Part shown: one piece after another, positions 43,690 through 53,002 of the stretch
Layout of the letters: every line of letters starts with the position of its first letter
Position numbering within the stretch: the stretch's first letter is position 1
Source of the DNA: JAOARY01 sp045345765
GTDB lineage: Bacteria; Bacillota; Clostridia; Peptostreptococcales; Peptostreptococcaceae
DNA length: 64,000 nt
Reading direction: 5' to 3'
Assembly (NCBI GenBank): GCA_045345765.1
Contig: CP148265.1
Span: forward strand, 3,162,001-3,226,000
Notes under the pieces: generated by a model
Seen by the model: the letters and a program-made list of their open reading frames with translations, nothing else
What the model was told of the DNA's origin: nothing
The model's database searches: none
Made by a program: the position numbers and the translations under genes

Positions 43690-45858
43690 TTATGAAACAG
43701 CATCGTTTCTAGTTATTTCTACTTCTAAATTCTTAACTGTTCCATTAAATGTAATATCTATGTTGCAACAACCTGTTTTTTCATCTATATTAAAGTTAAT
43801 ATCATCGCCATCTTGAATGATTGAATTGATATATCCTTTATCGCTTAACCATTTACTCTTTTGAGAGCTTGGATTATTACTAAAAAACTTAACTATATTA
43901 TCTTGTTTGAAATCATTAGTGTGGAATCTTAGTACTCTTTCTATATAACTGCTCATAAGTGTTTTATAAATAGAATCAAAATCATTTCCATTTAATTGTA
44001 AACTTCTTGCTTTATAAACTGTTATTTGTCTTATTTCTCTACCTTCAAATTGAGCATTCTCAGAAGAGAAAACAAATCCAAAACTCTTTCTATTTATTGA
44101 ATTTTTGATACTGTTTGTAAAACCAGAAATCTCTTTGGCTAATGTTGTTTTGAATCTAAGTGCATAGTCATTTGCTTCTATATCAAATCTAACTCCTGGA
44201 TATTTTGGCGTTGCTAATTTGAATGTATCTTTTAAATACTCTGGGCATTGATACGCCGCAACTATACCAGCCGCAACATAAGAAGCATCTATATAAACAC
44301 CTTCTATCCAAAGTTTTAATATATCTTCTTTTTCCTTAGACATCTTAGCTAACCCTTTTTCACTTAATTTCATTTTGCTATCTAATATAACACCTGATTT
44401 ATCTTTTGGTATTATTGTAAAGTTAGGCATACAAGGTATAGCATATTCGCTATAGTCTTTTTTCATCAAATTCTCACATAAATCAACATATTTATCTATT
44501 CCGTTAACAGCCATATTTGAGAATGTAGTTTCCTCACCTGTTTCAAAACTAAAGAATGTTTGAATTTTATAGTCTTTTAAGGAATTTAGAAGCATTGTAA
44601 CTGATTCCAATGTATTCATACCTTCCTTTTCCTTCTTATTATTTCCTTTAAATCTCATTCTCTTTAATTTTGATTGTGATTGTTTTTGCATTTGAACTGA
44701 TGGTACTATACCAAACCATATAGTATTATCAAAATCATTTTTATCATTTACTGTATTTAAATAAGTTGTTAATCTAGGTAGATTACTACTCTTTACAGTC
44801 ATATCTAATTTATTATTTGTTATTATTAACGATGGCTTCATTCCTCTTGTTTCAGTATTGTATTGGTCAAAGAACATTTTTATACCAACAATTTTTTCAA
44901 TAAGTGGCTTAACAGCTTTAACAAAATCATCCTTAGCTGTTTTATAAAATTCTAGGTATGTATTGTAGTTATTGACTTCTTTTTCTATATCGATGCTACT
45001 TTCTAATGTTGAAGTAAGTGGACAAAAAGTTCTAACTACTAAATCCTTTACATACTCACTTGGTGCTTCGTTGATGCTATCATAATCATCTTCAAATGCT
45101 GCTATAAGACCAGTATTTGCATTATCATCTAATGCTACCAAATCCGTTGATTGTTCTTTAGGTGCTTCTAGGATTTTAAGTTCTCCACCTTCACCCATAC
45201 TAAGAATACCAAGCTTTAGTTCCTCATCATCACCTAAAGTTGAACCATCTCCTAATAATAATCTTGTTTTGATATCTTCGATAGCAAGTGGCAACATTGC
45301 CATTACATTGTTGTAATTATTACTAGCATCTTCAAACATATAGTTTAATTTATCTCCTAAATCTAATTTTTTAGGATCTTCTTCGTCTAATTCCTCGTAT
45401 TTAGAATATACATATTGAATTTCTTTTCTTGATTGTCTTATATCATCCATTACTTTTTTAGGTGATATCATATCAAGTAAATTCTCAAATTTAAAATCTA
45501 CATTAGCTATTCCTTGCGCTGTTTTTGTTTCGATTAAAGTAAATAACATATTTAAAAAATCATTTGATCTATTAATAGGTATTGTAACGATATGTTCTTC
45601 TGGTAAATTTTCAGGTTTTTTTAATGTATATACTACCTTTTGATTTGATGCATTATAAAAAGAATATACAACAGGTTCAAACTTATCCAAAAATTCATCA
45701 AAATTTTTGATTAAAAGTTTTTCATTAATCTCTTTTATCTTTTCATCATCTAAACTGTCTATTCCTTTTGTGTCTCCTACCAAAGATAGTAGGTCTAATT
45801 TTTCTGGGTTGATTTCTTCAAATAGAATACTTCTATTAGTTTGATTGATTATCTCCAT
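43690..45858 (-). CDS. Contractile sheath-like protein, CIS-2
   Basis: The 722-residue protein is identical to the CIS-1 sheath except for the extra final Ser produced by a changed stop. At DNA level nearly all of ~2.1 kb is the same, with changes visible only at the 3' end. This is the longest homogenised block. Features are as for 5643-7808: a TssB-like N-terminal motif and a TssC-like C-terminus. Confidence 0.6.
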   Translation of the reverse strand: MEIINQTNRSILFEEINPEKLDLLSLVGDTKGIDSLDDEKIKEINEKLLIKNFDEFLDKFEPVVYSFYNASNQKVVYTLKKPENLPEEHIVTIPINRSNDFLNMLFTLIETKTAQGIANVDFKFENLLDMISPKKVMDDIRQSRKEIQYVYSKYEELDEEDPKKLDLGDKLNYMFEDASNNYNNVMAMLPLAIEDIKTRLLLGDGSTLGDDEELKLGILSMGEGGELKILEAPKEQSTDLVALDDNANTGLIAAFEDDYDSINEAPSEYVKDLVVRTFCPLTSTLESSIDIEKEVNNYNTYLEFYKTAKDDFVKAVKPLIEKIVGIKMFFDQYNTETRGMKPSLIITNNKLDMTVKSSNLPRLTTYLNTVNDKNDFDNTIWFGIVPSVQMQKQSQSKLKRMRFKGNNKKEKEGMNTLESVTMLLNSLKDYKIQTFFSFETGEETTFSNMAVNGIDKYVDLCENLMKKDYSEYAIPCMPNFTIIPKDKSGVILDSKMKLSEKGLAKMSKEKEDILKLWIEGVYIDASYVAAGIVAAYQCPEYLKDTFKLATPKYPGVRFDIEANDYALRFKTTLAKEISGFTNSIKNSINRKSFGFVFSSENAQFEGREIRQITVYKARSLQLNGNDFDSIYKTLMSSYIERVLRFHTNDFKQDNIVKFFSNNPSSQKSKWLSDKGYINSIIQDGDDINFNIDEKTGCCNIDITFNGTVKNLEVEITRNDAVS

Positions 45859-45920
45859 TTCCTTGCCTCCTGATATTAATTATTTTATTGTATTTTTTAT
45901 GATAAAAATTTATATGATAG

Positions 45921-47624
45921 TTAAATCTTTCTAAAATGAATTTCTAATTCCGTATAATTATCTTCGAAAGTTATATGTATGTTTGATTTATAATCTAGTA
46001 TCTTACATTCATATTTTCTTAATATATTGGAATTAATCATCACAGTAGAATTAGAATGATTAACTAATTTTATTTGGTTATTGTAATAAGGTCTAAAGTA
46101 TATTTTGTTTAAATTTATATTTTCAAATTCTAAATACTCTTTTTTAAAGAGTTCAAATAAGCTTAATTTTTTATAATTTTCATATTCATAAACATAGAAA
46201 GTAAGTGGTTCTATTTCGTTATAATCTTTAGTTCTTATAAAATACATATTTAGCTTTCCATTAAAATTCTTCTTATTTTCATCTTTATATAATCTATAAA
46301 TATATATAATTAAAATCAAAATTGTAACTAAAAAACCAAACATTATATAGTTCTTATAATAATCTAATTTACTTAATATCTTTACAGTTATGGTGTTTGT
46401 TTGATTAATAGAGTTTTCATTGTCATAATAAATTAATTTAAACTCAAATTCTTTTAAACTATCTCGTTTTATATATAATTTATTGCCTATAAGTTTTAGA
46501 TTTTCATTTTCTTTATCTAATTTATAACTTATTTCATCATTATCAATATCAACGAAATAATCATTTAGATCATAGATTTTTTCTAATTTTGATATTGGTA
46601 ATTTTATATTTGTATAAAAATTATTATTTGGCTCTTGATTTGTTATATCAAAATCTTTTTTTATGTACTCATATTTCAAATAATTGTTTTCAAAACCTAG
46701 TTTCAAACTATAATTACCGCTATTTAATACTTTATTTTTTAGAAGTATTTTATAATCAAATATGTTTGGAATTAAATTATATTTATTGTCCTCATTTAAA
46801 AGGTATGCATTTATCTTAAAATCATTATAAAAATCTTTATTTTTTATGATTTTTCCTTTACTATCTTTAAATACTGCTTCTACAAAAAATTCTTGATTTT
46901 TCTTTATTTGATCTGGAATTTTTAACTTAAGTATTTTATTCATATTTTCCTTTATATCAATAGATTTACTAATAAGTTCATCTAATGAATAATCTTTATA
47001 AAATACATTAGAATAAATTCCATTTGTTTCACTTGATATCTCTTGCAAAAAGCTAGTATTTTCATTTAAGTTAAAATCCAAGGTTATAATGGGTATTTTA
47101 TTCTCCTTTAAAATTTTAATACTTTCTTCTATATCTGCTATTGATTCTTCTTTTGTTCTGTTTTTGTACTTTGGTACAGTTACATCACCATCTGTCATAA
47201 GAACTATTAAAAATTTATCTTTTTTATAATCTTTAGAAAATATAATTTCTGTTGATTTTTTAAGACCTAATCCTAAATCTGAATAACCTGAATTTTTATT
47301 TGAAGATATTTTTTTTTCAAATAAATCCAATTCTTCTTGCGAATTAATATTTATATTTTTCGTAAAATTTATTATTTTCTGATTATAGGTAATGTATGAG
47401 AATTCAGTATTTTCATCATATAATTTATCAATTACTTTTTTGGATATATTTTTTATTATTTCTTTTTTATTTATATTATTCATAGAATTACTTTTATCTA
47501 CTATAAATAATATATTCGTCTTATTACTTGTAAGTTCAACTGTTTGAGCAAATGCAAACTGCATACAAATTATTAAATTTATTATTATCCCTAAAATTAT
47601 TTTCTTTACTCCATTTAATTCCAT
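45921..47624 (-). CDS. Membrane VWA-domain protein, first gene of CIS-2 operon
   Basis: The protein is 567 residues long, with a signal peptide (~8-26), an extracytoplasmic VWA domain with MIDAS FIVDKSNSMNN and LMTDGDVT, beta modules, a transmembrane helix near 430 and a cytoplasmic tail. From RLYKDENKKNFNGKLNMYF onward it is identical to CIS-1. The outside part is diverged throughout (perhaps half the residues). The pattern suggests a common inner partner and copy-specific outer contacts. The conserved CGGTGGTGC precedes the start. Confidence 0.8.
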   Translation of the reverse strand: MELNGVKKIILGIIINLIICMQFAFAQTVELTSNKTNILFIVDKSNSMNNINKKEIIKNISKKVIDKLYDENTEFSYITYNQKIINFTKNININSQEELDLFEKKISSNKNSGYSDLGLGLKKSTEIIFSKDYKKDKFLIVLMTDGDVTVPKYKNRTKEESIADIEESIKILKENKIPIITLDFNLNENTSFLQEISSETNGIYSNVFYKDYSLDELISKSIDIKENMNKILKLKIPDQIKKNQEFFVEAVFKDSKGKIIKNKDFYNDFKINAYLLNEDNKYNLIPNIFDYKILLKNKVLNSGNYSLKLGFENNYLKYEYIKKDFDITNQEPNNNFYTNIKLPISKLEKIYDLNDYFVDIDNDEISYKLDKENENLKLIGNKLYIKRDSLKEFEFKLIYYDNENSINQTNTITVKILSKLDYYKNYIMFGFLVTILILIIYIYRLYKDENKKNFNGKLNMYFIRTKDYNEIEPLTFYVYEYENYKKLSLFELFKKEYLEFENINLNKIYFRPYYNNQIKLVNHSNSTVMINSNILRKYECKILDYKSNIHITFEDNYTELEIHFRKI

Positions 47625-47732
47625 ATACGCACCACCGAATATTTTTAAGTTTTTATTCTATTTTTATTTAAATTATTATTAATAATTTTTTAAATAATAT
47701 TATATTACTTTTTAAATATACATCATTTTCTA

Positions 47733-47765
47733 TTACTTTTTTAGCATAAATATGAAGAAAAGTAA
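47733..47765 (-). promoter_or_regulatory. Structured 5' leader hairpin of the CIS-2 operon
   Basis: The stem TTACTTTT / AAAAGTAA has an inner CAT...ATG palindrome, equivalent to 9676-9708 of CIS-1 with compensating base changes. Confidence 0.5.
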
Positions 47766-47864
47766 TTATAAGTCCTAAGTATGTATTATTTTGAGAATTT
47801 TGTATGTATATAGACCTATTTTCTAAAATTACAATGGTTATTATTCATCCTTTTTACATTTTAT

Positions 47865-47884
47865 TATTATCATTTACGATAATA
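47865..47884. promoter_or_regulatory. Palindromic operator candidate upstream of CIS-2
   Basis: The sequence TATTATC-ATTTAC-GATAATA shares spacer and arms with the CIS-1 site at 9805-9826 and lies ~240 bp upstream of the VWA start. Between it and the gene the 47625-47860 leader is AT-rich with the conserved hairpin only. Confidence 0.5.
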
Positions 47885-47934
47885 TTAATTAAATAAATTA
47901 CTTCTTTTTTTAAAAATTATTAATTTTATTTTCG

Positions 47935-47977
47935 AAAAAAAAGAACCCTAGATTTTTTTATCTAGAGTTCTTTTTTG
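47935..47977 (-). terminator. Terminator behind the GH18 gene
   Basis: The stem AAAAAAGAACCCTAGAT / ATCTAGAGTTCTTTTTT has one mismatch and a short T loop. It separates the GH18 gene from the CIS-2 promoter region; the U-rich tract on either strand makes it bidirectional. Confidence 0.8.
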
Positions 47978-48050
47978 GCTTATATAATAAATATTTATAA
48001 AAAATTTATTATTATTTATTCAAATTTTATTTTTTTAATATCATTAATCA

Positions 48051-49133
48051 TTAATTTTTTTCTACTTCATTTTTTACTGCTTGTTCATTTTTTTCTTTGA
48101 ATGTTTTTATTTCATCATTTATAGCTTTTGTCAAACTTGTATCATCTAATGTATCTTCATTTACATCAAATATCATTATTCCACCAGCTTTATTTAATGC
48201 TAAATTGGTCTTTTTTCTTATGGTTTCTATTCCATTATAATAATATGTTACTTCATCAATTATAGCTTGATCTTTATAAGCATTATCTTTATTTTCTTTA
48301 ACAATATCTCTATATACCTTCCAAGTTTTATCTGTTGGATGAGCATAATACGGAACACCTAAAACTATATCTTCCTTACTAACACCTCTATTTAACCAAT
48401 AATCTATTGAAGTATTGGCAAACCAAAAAGGGCTGTGGTCTTCATTATTCATATCATAAGCCATTATACTAATCCAATCAAATGCTTCTAAACATTTAGT
48501 TGATACAGCGTAAGATACACTTGGGCCTTCATCTTTAGACCATGCTCCATTTAATGCCGCAGTTAAGTTTTTATCTCTTTTAGCTAATTCTTCTTTTAAT
48601 CCTAATACTAATTTTTCATAATTAAACATTGATTTTCCAAGGTCAGGATATTCCCAATCAAGTTCTACTCCATCCAAATTATATTTTTCCACAAACATAA
48701 CTATATTCTTTATAAGATTATTTCTACTTTCTTCGTTTGCAGCAAGTTTTTCAAATCTTTGATCTAATGCTACACCAGATTCATCAAACCATCCACCTAT
48801 TGCGATTAATACCTTAACATTATTTTTATGCCCTAATTCAACCAAAGTTTTTAAGTCTTCTTCTTTTTTTAGTGGCACTAAAGTTCCATCCTCTTTTGGT
48901 ATCAAAAATGCATATATTGCATGAGTTATTTTATCAAATGGTATATTGTCTTCAATCTTATCATCAAATACATCTGAACAATATGCAATCACCTTAAAAT
49001 CTTTTTCATCTTCAATTATTTTCACATCTTCATTTGTTTCTTTCTTTATTTGATTTTTATTATCTATTTGTGCATATGCTAAATTAGAACATATAAGTAC
49101 AGATATTAAAATCATAGTTATTATTTTTTTCAA
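48051..49133 (-). CDS. Secreted glycoside hydrolase family 18 (chitinase-like) protein
   Basis: The 360-residue protein has an N-terminal signal peptide (KKIITMILISVLICSNLAYA). The GH18 barrel follows, with IAIGGW at strand 3, the catalytic motif DGVELDWEYP (DxxDxDxE, complete) and ISIMAYDMN later. GH18 enzymes hydrolyse chitin or peptidoglycan-type GlcNAc links. The start is the TTG at 49131-49133 because AAGGAGGAGTG precedes it at the right distance; a longer ATG frame would spoil the signal peptide. It is monocistronic. A cell-wall role, perhaps spore or envelope remodelling, is inference. Confidence 0.85.
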   Translation of the reverse strand: MKKIITMILISVLICSNLAYAQIDNKNQIKKETNEDVKIIEDEKDFKVIAYCSDVFDDKIEDNIPFDKITHAIYAFLIPKEDGTLVPLKKEEDLKTLVELGHKNNVKVLIAIGGWFDESGVALDQRFEKLAANEESRNNLIKNIVMFVEKYNLDGVELDWEYPDLGKSMFNYEKLVLGLKEELAKRDKNLTAALNGAWSKDEGPSVSYAVSTKCLEAFDWISIMAYDMNNEDHSPFWFANTSIDYWLNRGVSKEDIVLGVPYYAHPTDKTWKVYRDIVKENKDNAYKDQAIIDEVTYYYNGIETIRKKTNLALNKAGGIMIFDVNEDTLDDTSLTKAINDEIKTFKEKNEQAVKNEVEKN

Positions 49134-49322
49134 AATACACTCCTCCTTAGTCTTTTTATTCTTAGACATTATATCAAACAAATACTACAATAACCTTAAA
49201 TTAGCTTTATCTTTAAGAATTCTGTAAATATTTAAATATTTTTTTAATTTATTTTATATAATTTATTATTACGGGGTATGAATATTATAAGTTTATAAAT
49301 ATTTCAAAGGGAGGTAGTATGT

Positions 49323-49643
49323 ATGCTTAAAACTTATATCTCTTCAGTTACAGATGAGATGATTATCGAAGGGAATATGGATGATATTATAGAAATTGAT
49401 TTGAGCGAAGAACCAGTACTAGGAATTATATGGCATATTAATATATTAAATGATGATATACTTAGGATTGTAGAGGATGAATATGAACCTTCTAATAATT
49501 TGGAACATGGTCAACATATATATAAATTCGTTCCTCAAAAATTAGGTGAAACTCATGTTGAGTTTAGCTCAAACGCAGATGTAAGTCCAAGAGATCCTGT
49601 TGTAAAGAAATTTTTGATTAAGATTGTAGAAAATAATAAATAA
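49323..49643 (+). CDS. Chagasin-type (I42 family) peptidase inhibitor-like protein
   Basis: The 106-residue beta-rich protein has GIIWHINILNDDILRIVEDE, HIYKFVPQKLGETHVEFSS and a final VKKFLIKIVEN. This layout (G..W loop, then F.F...G...L.F) is that of chagasin-like inhibitors of papain-type proteases. No signal peptide, so it may act on intracellular protease. The GGGAGGTAGT ribosome site fixes the start. It is divergent from the GH18 gene and followed by a hairpin (49665-49694). The family call is by pattern. Confidence 0.55.
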   Translation: MLKTYISSVTDEMIIEGNMDDIIEIDLSEEPVLGIIWHINILNDDILRIVEDEYEPSNNLEHGQHIYKFVPQKLGETHVEFSSNADVSPRDPVVKKFLIKIVENNK

Positions 49644-49689
49644 ACATTTATGAAAATCATTAAACTTTGCTTTTTTAAGATTAAAAAGC

Positions 49690-49744
49690 AAAAGGGGCTG
49701 TTGCATTAACATAAAAAATTATGTTGACATGACAGCCCCTTTTT
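49690..49744. terminator. Palindromic terminator with GGGGCTGTTGCATTA arm
   Basis: The arms AAAAGGGGCTGT and ACAGCCCCTTTT enclose an imperfect inner stem (ACATAA/TTATGT). It is shared by the chagasin-like gene on the left and the GNAT remnant on the right. It belongs to the GGNTGTTGNATTA palindrome group in this window. Confidence 0.75.
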
Positions 49745-49753
49745 ATTATGTAT

Positions 49754-49965
49754 TTATCCTATAATTTCAGCTTCATCTAAGACTCTTATCATCTGTACAA
49801 GCTCTCCATTATCATATTCTTTTTCCAAAACATTAAATCCAAATTTTTTATATAAATCTATTAACGACGGAATATTTTTGCAAACAAAAATAGAAATAAG
49901 TTCTTCAGCCTTTGCCTCATCACTCATTTCTATTATTCTTTTTAGCGAAGTAACATTTTTTTTAA
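49754..49965 (-). pseudogene. C-terminal remnant of a GNAT acetyltransferase (toxin-type)
   Basis: The minus strand reads SLKRIIEMSDEAKAEELISI, FVCKNIPSLIDLYKKFGFNV, then YDNGELVQMIRVLDEAEI. LY.K.GF followed by M.R.L is the typical end of a GNAT fold. The acetyl-CoA loop and N-terminal half are missing. It overlaps the end of the antitoxin-like gene, as GNAT toxins do in type II toxin-antitoxin pairs. Confidence 0.5.
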
Positions 49966-50115
49966 TTTTTCTTCACCCCTTTTTTCATCTTGAGGTGACA
50001 ATATCTTTTTATTTATCTTCATCCCTTTCAATGGTGTAGATAGAATCTTTTCAAAAGAATCCACAGCTAACTTAGTATTCAAAGTAAAATCTTTATTAAA
50101 AGATGATGTAGCCAT
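49942..50115 (-). CDS. Small antitoxin-like protein
   Basis: The 57-residue protein begins MATSSFNKDFTLNTKLAVDS and ends RGEEKLKKMLLR, behind a strong AGAGGAGGTTTTAC site. Similar short proteins (MATSSF.K.F...AV.SF to KRGEE.L...L) are common in Clostridia and are coded ahead of toxin genes. The downstream partner is truncated, so this is a solitary antitoxin-type gene. The function is by analogy. Confidence 0.55.
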   Translation of the reverse strand: MATSSFNKDFTLNTKLAVDSFEKILSTPLKGMKINKKILSPQDEKRGEEKLKKMLLR

Positions 50116-50223
50116 TGTAAAACCTCCTCTACTATACCTTTATTATATATAATTATAAATATAATTATATATATAATGTCAAATTACCGATATTTTTTTT
50201 AATTCTATACTTCTCAAAAAAGC

Positions 50224-50330
50224 AATATGAGGCTGTTGTATTGATAAATTCAATCACTATATATTATAATTTTAATTTAAAATAAATATAATATATCATT
50301 CTGTTTTTTCTTAATACAAAACCTCATATT
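50224..50330. repeat. Palindromic intergenic element
   Basis: The outer arms AATATGAGG / CCTCATATT, with TGTTGTATT opposite AATACAAAA, enclose an A/T-only inner stem. It lies right behind the radical SAM gene (minus strand) and probably terminates it. It is related in arm sequence to 49690 and 58913. Confidence 0.6.
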
Positions 50331-50342
50331 ATTCTTTTGTTC

Positions 50343-51266
50343 TTATTTATAATTAACACCTTGATAACTATCTCTTAATTTTAATTCCTTATCAATACCA
50401 TTTAATACAGCTCTTTTATTTAAGCTCCACCAAGGTTCTATGAGTGTTTCCTTACTACCATCACCCGTAAGACGATGTATCGTTATATTAGGATTTAACT
50501 TTTCTATCAAATCACATATAAAACTAATATATTCTTCTTGTTCAAAAGTTTTGAATTTCTCTTTTTCATAAATTTTTTGCAAATCAGTATTTTTTATTAT
50601 ATGCATAAGATGAAGCTTTACTCCATCTATATTTAGTTTTGAAACAGCATCTATTGTTTCTATCATATCTTTCTTCGTTTCATTTGGAATCCCTATTATT
50701 AGATGTAGTACAACATTTATATTTGCATCATTTAATTTCTTTAGTATTTTAAGAAAATAAGAGTAATTATAGCCCCTTCTTAAAAACTTAGCACTTTTGT
50801 CATGTATTGTTTGAAGACCTATTTCTAATGTCAAATAAGTTCTCTTAGATAAGTCTTTTAGATATTCTATAATATCATCTTCCAAACAATCTGCTCTAGT
50901 ACCAATTGAAATACCTACAACATCTTCAAATTCCAAAGCTTGTTCATATTTAGATTTTAATTCTTCTAAATTTGCATAAGTGTTTGTGAAGTTTTGAAAA
51001 TAAGCAATATATTTAGCATCTGACCATTTATCTTTTAATAAATCAATTTGTTGTTTTAATTGGTCTTTAATGCTCAAATGCTTATCTCCTGCATATTCTC
51101 CTGAACCTCTTTCACTACAGAATATACATCCACTTGTACTAATCTTACCATCTCTATTTGGACAAGTAAATCCACCATCTATTGATAATTTTATTACTTT
51201 TTTATCGAATTTAGTTTTCAAGTCATAATTAAGAGTGTGATACCTTTTATCGAACCATTTAGACAT
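50343..51266 (-). CDS. TIGR01212/YhcC-type radical SAM protein
   Basis: The 307-residue protein has the N-terminal cluster motif GGFTCPNRDGKISTSGCIFC (Cys triplet for the 4Fe-4S cluster) and the radical SAM features GISIGTRADCLED, LTLEIGLQTIHDKSAKFLRR, VVLHLIIGIPNETKKDMIET and VKLHLMH. The family is widespread and its substrate is not established. It overlaps purB by 8 bp and is translated from the same message. Confidence 0.85.
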   Translation of the reverse strand: MSKWFDKRYHTLNYDLKTKFDKKVIKLSIDGGFTCPNRDGKISTSGCIFCSERGSGEYAGDKHLSIKDQLKQQIDLLKDKWSDAKYIAYFQNFTNTYANLEELKSKYEQALEFEDVVGISIGTRADCLEDDIIEYLKDLSKRTYLTLEIGLQTIHDKSAKFLRRGYNYSYFLKILKKLNDANINVVLHLIIGIPNETKKDMIETIDAVSKLNIDGVKLHLMHIIKNTDLQKIYEKEKFKTFEQEEYISFICDLIEKLNPNITIHRLTGDGSKETLIEPWWSLNKRAVLNGIDKELKLRDSYQGVNYK

Positions 51267-52695
51267 TTAGTTCCACCTTTAAGTCTAAATCACCTTCATA
51301 ATTATTAAGAATTGGATCTATTGCTTCTTTTATAAATTCTTCAACTTGAACATTTGCTCTACCTATGAAATTCTTAGGATCCATTATTTTTAATAAATCT
51401 TCTTTTTTCATATTGAATTCTTCATCTTTTGCTATTAAATCAATTAAGTTATTATCAAGTCCATCCATCTTAACTCTTTTTCCAGCTTCCATTGAATAAA
51501 TTCTTATTTTTTCATGTAATTCTTGTCTATCTCCACCATTTTTAACAGCTTCCATAAGTATATTTTCAGTAGCCATAAACGGAAGTTCATTCATAACATT
51601 TTTATTTATAACTTTATCATATACAACAAGTCCATTAGTAACATTTATTCCTATTTCTAAAATTGCATCTACAGCCATAAATGCTTCTGGTATAGACATT
51701 CTTCTATTTGCAGAATCATCTAATGTTCTTTCAAACCATTGAGTTGAATGTATAAGTGCTGGGTTTAGACTTTGAGCTATAACATATTTACATAAAGAAG
51801 ATATTCTTTCTGATCTCATTGGATTTCTTTTGTATGCCATAGCTGATGAACCTATTTGATTTTTACCAAAAGGCTCTTCTACTTCCTTTAAGTTTTGTAA
51901 TAATCTTAAATCATTAGTCATCTTGTGCATAGATTCTGCTATACCAGATAAAGCTTTAAGTACATTTGAATCTATTTTTCTTGTATAAGTTTGACCTGAT
52001 ACTTCTTGATATTTATCAAAGCCCATTTTTTGACAAACCAATTCATTTAACTGCTTTACTTTATCATGATTATCATCAAATAAATTAAAGAAACTCGCTT
52101 GTGTTCCAGTAGTTCCTTTAACCCCTCTAAATCTTAATGTATCTAATCTATATTCTAAGTCTTCAAAGTCTAAAAGTAAATCTTGCATCCAAAGTGTTGC
52201 TCTTTTTCCTACTGTAGTAAGTTGTGCTGGTTGAAAATGTGTAAATCCTAATGTAGGAAGGTCTTTGTATTCTAATGAGAATTTCTTTAGATTATTTAAT
52301 AATATTAATAATTTATGCTTTATTATTTTTAAAGCTTCTTTTAAATTTATTATATCTGTATTATCTCCAACAAAAGCACTCGTTGCACCAAGATGTATTA
52401 TACCTTTTGCATTAGGACACAAATCTCCGTAAGCCTTAACATGAGCCATAACATCATGTCTAACTTCTTTTTCGTATTTTTTTGCAACATCAAAGTTTAA
52501 GTTCTCTACGTTTTCTTCTAATTCTTTTATTTGTTGATCTGTTATATTTAGTCCTAATTCTTTTTCTGATTTTGCTAATGCTACCCAAAGCTTTCTCCAT
52601 GTTGAAAATTTATTAAAAGGTGAAAAAACATAACTCATTTCATCACTTGTATATCTTGCATTTAAAGGATTTTCGTAAATAGAATAATTTTTCAT
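51259..52695 (-). CDS. purB: Adenylosuccinate lyase
   Basis: The 478-residue enzyme of the fumarase/aspartase superfamily converts SAICAR to AICAR and adenylosuccinate to AMP in purine synthesis. Evidence is RYTSDEMSYVFSPFNKFSTW near the start, HLGATSAFVGDNTD, TLGFTHFQPAQLTTVGKRAT and the signature loop QIGSSAMAYKRNPMRSERIS. The start at 52695 has TAGGAGGAAT upstream; a longer frame to 52746 does not. Confidence 0.93.
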   Translation of the reverse strand: MKNYSIYENPLNARYTSDEMSYVFSPFNKFSTWRKLWVALAKSEKELGLNITDQQIKELEENVENLNFDVAKKYEKEVRHDVMAHVKAYGDLCPNAKGIIHLGATSAFVGDNTDIINLKEALKIIKHKLLILLNNLKKFSLEYKDLPTLGFTHFQPAQLTTVGKRATLWMQDLLLDFEDLEYRLDTLRFRGVKGTTGTQASFFNLFDDNHDKVKQLNELVCQKMGFDKYQEVSGQTYTRKIDSNVLKALSGIAESMHKMTNDLRLLQNLKEVEEPFGKNQIGSSAMAYKRNPMRSERISSLCKYVIAQSLNPALIHSTQWFERTLDDSANRRMSIPEAFMAVDAILEIGINVTNGLVVYDKVINKNVMNELPFMATENILMEAVKNGGDRQELHEKIRIYSMEAGKRVKMDGLDNNLIDLIAKDEEFNMKKEDLLKIMDPKNFIGRANVQVEEFIKEAIDPILNNYEGDLDLKVELNV

Positions 52696-52744
52696 TTTAT
52701 TCCTCCTAGTTTTATTTTTATTATTGATTTTCTTAAAACCTAAC

Positions 52745-52790
52745 ATTCTTTTAATATTATACTATATAATTCGTGTTTTTGCCAGTTTTA
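52745..52790 (-). promoter_or_regulatory. Putative promoter of purB
   Basis: On the minus strand CTGGCA and TATAAT are 18 bases apart, just upstream of the purB ribosome site. The -10 is consensus and the -35 weak. I see no purine riboswitch core in the remaining leader. Confidence 0.4.
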
Positions 52791-52858
52791 AAAGTATTAC
52801 CTCGGGGAATTTTTGCACTTCCTAAAAATATAGTTCGTATTTTCTTTGTAAGCATTAG

Positions 52859-52917
52859 AAAACCTCATTTCTTATTTTTTTAATATCTTACGTTTTTAAT
52901 AGAAAAATGAGGTTTTT
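52859..52917 (-). terminator. Terminator behind the 198-aa membrane protein gene
   Basis: The arms AAAACCTCATTTCT and AGAAAAATGAGGTTTT have an A/T loop with further pairing. It lies between the upstream minus-strand gene (stop 53003) and the purB promoter. Confidence 0.65.
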
Positions 52918-53002
52918 GTGACCTAAAGTATAAAGCTTTCTTATTATCTTTTTATTTTATAAATTTAACAATGTTTTTTTAACTACATTATTTATTTGGC
53001 TA

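Noticed and set aside
26386..47624. Prophage or R-type tailocin
   Set aside because: No terminase, portal, capsid, holin, lysin or integrase was seen, while FHA/PP2C, VgrG, PAAR-like and effector-immunity genes favour a type VI-like system.
52696..53002. Purine riboswitch upstream of purB
   Set aside because: The conserved three-way junction bases of purine riboswitches are not present; only a promoter-like site and a terminator are visible.
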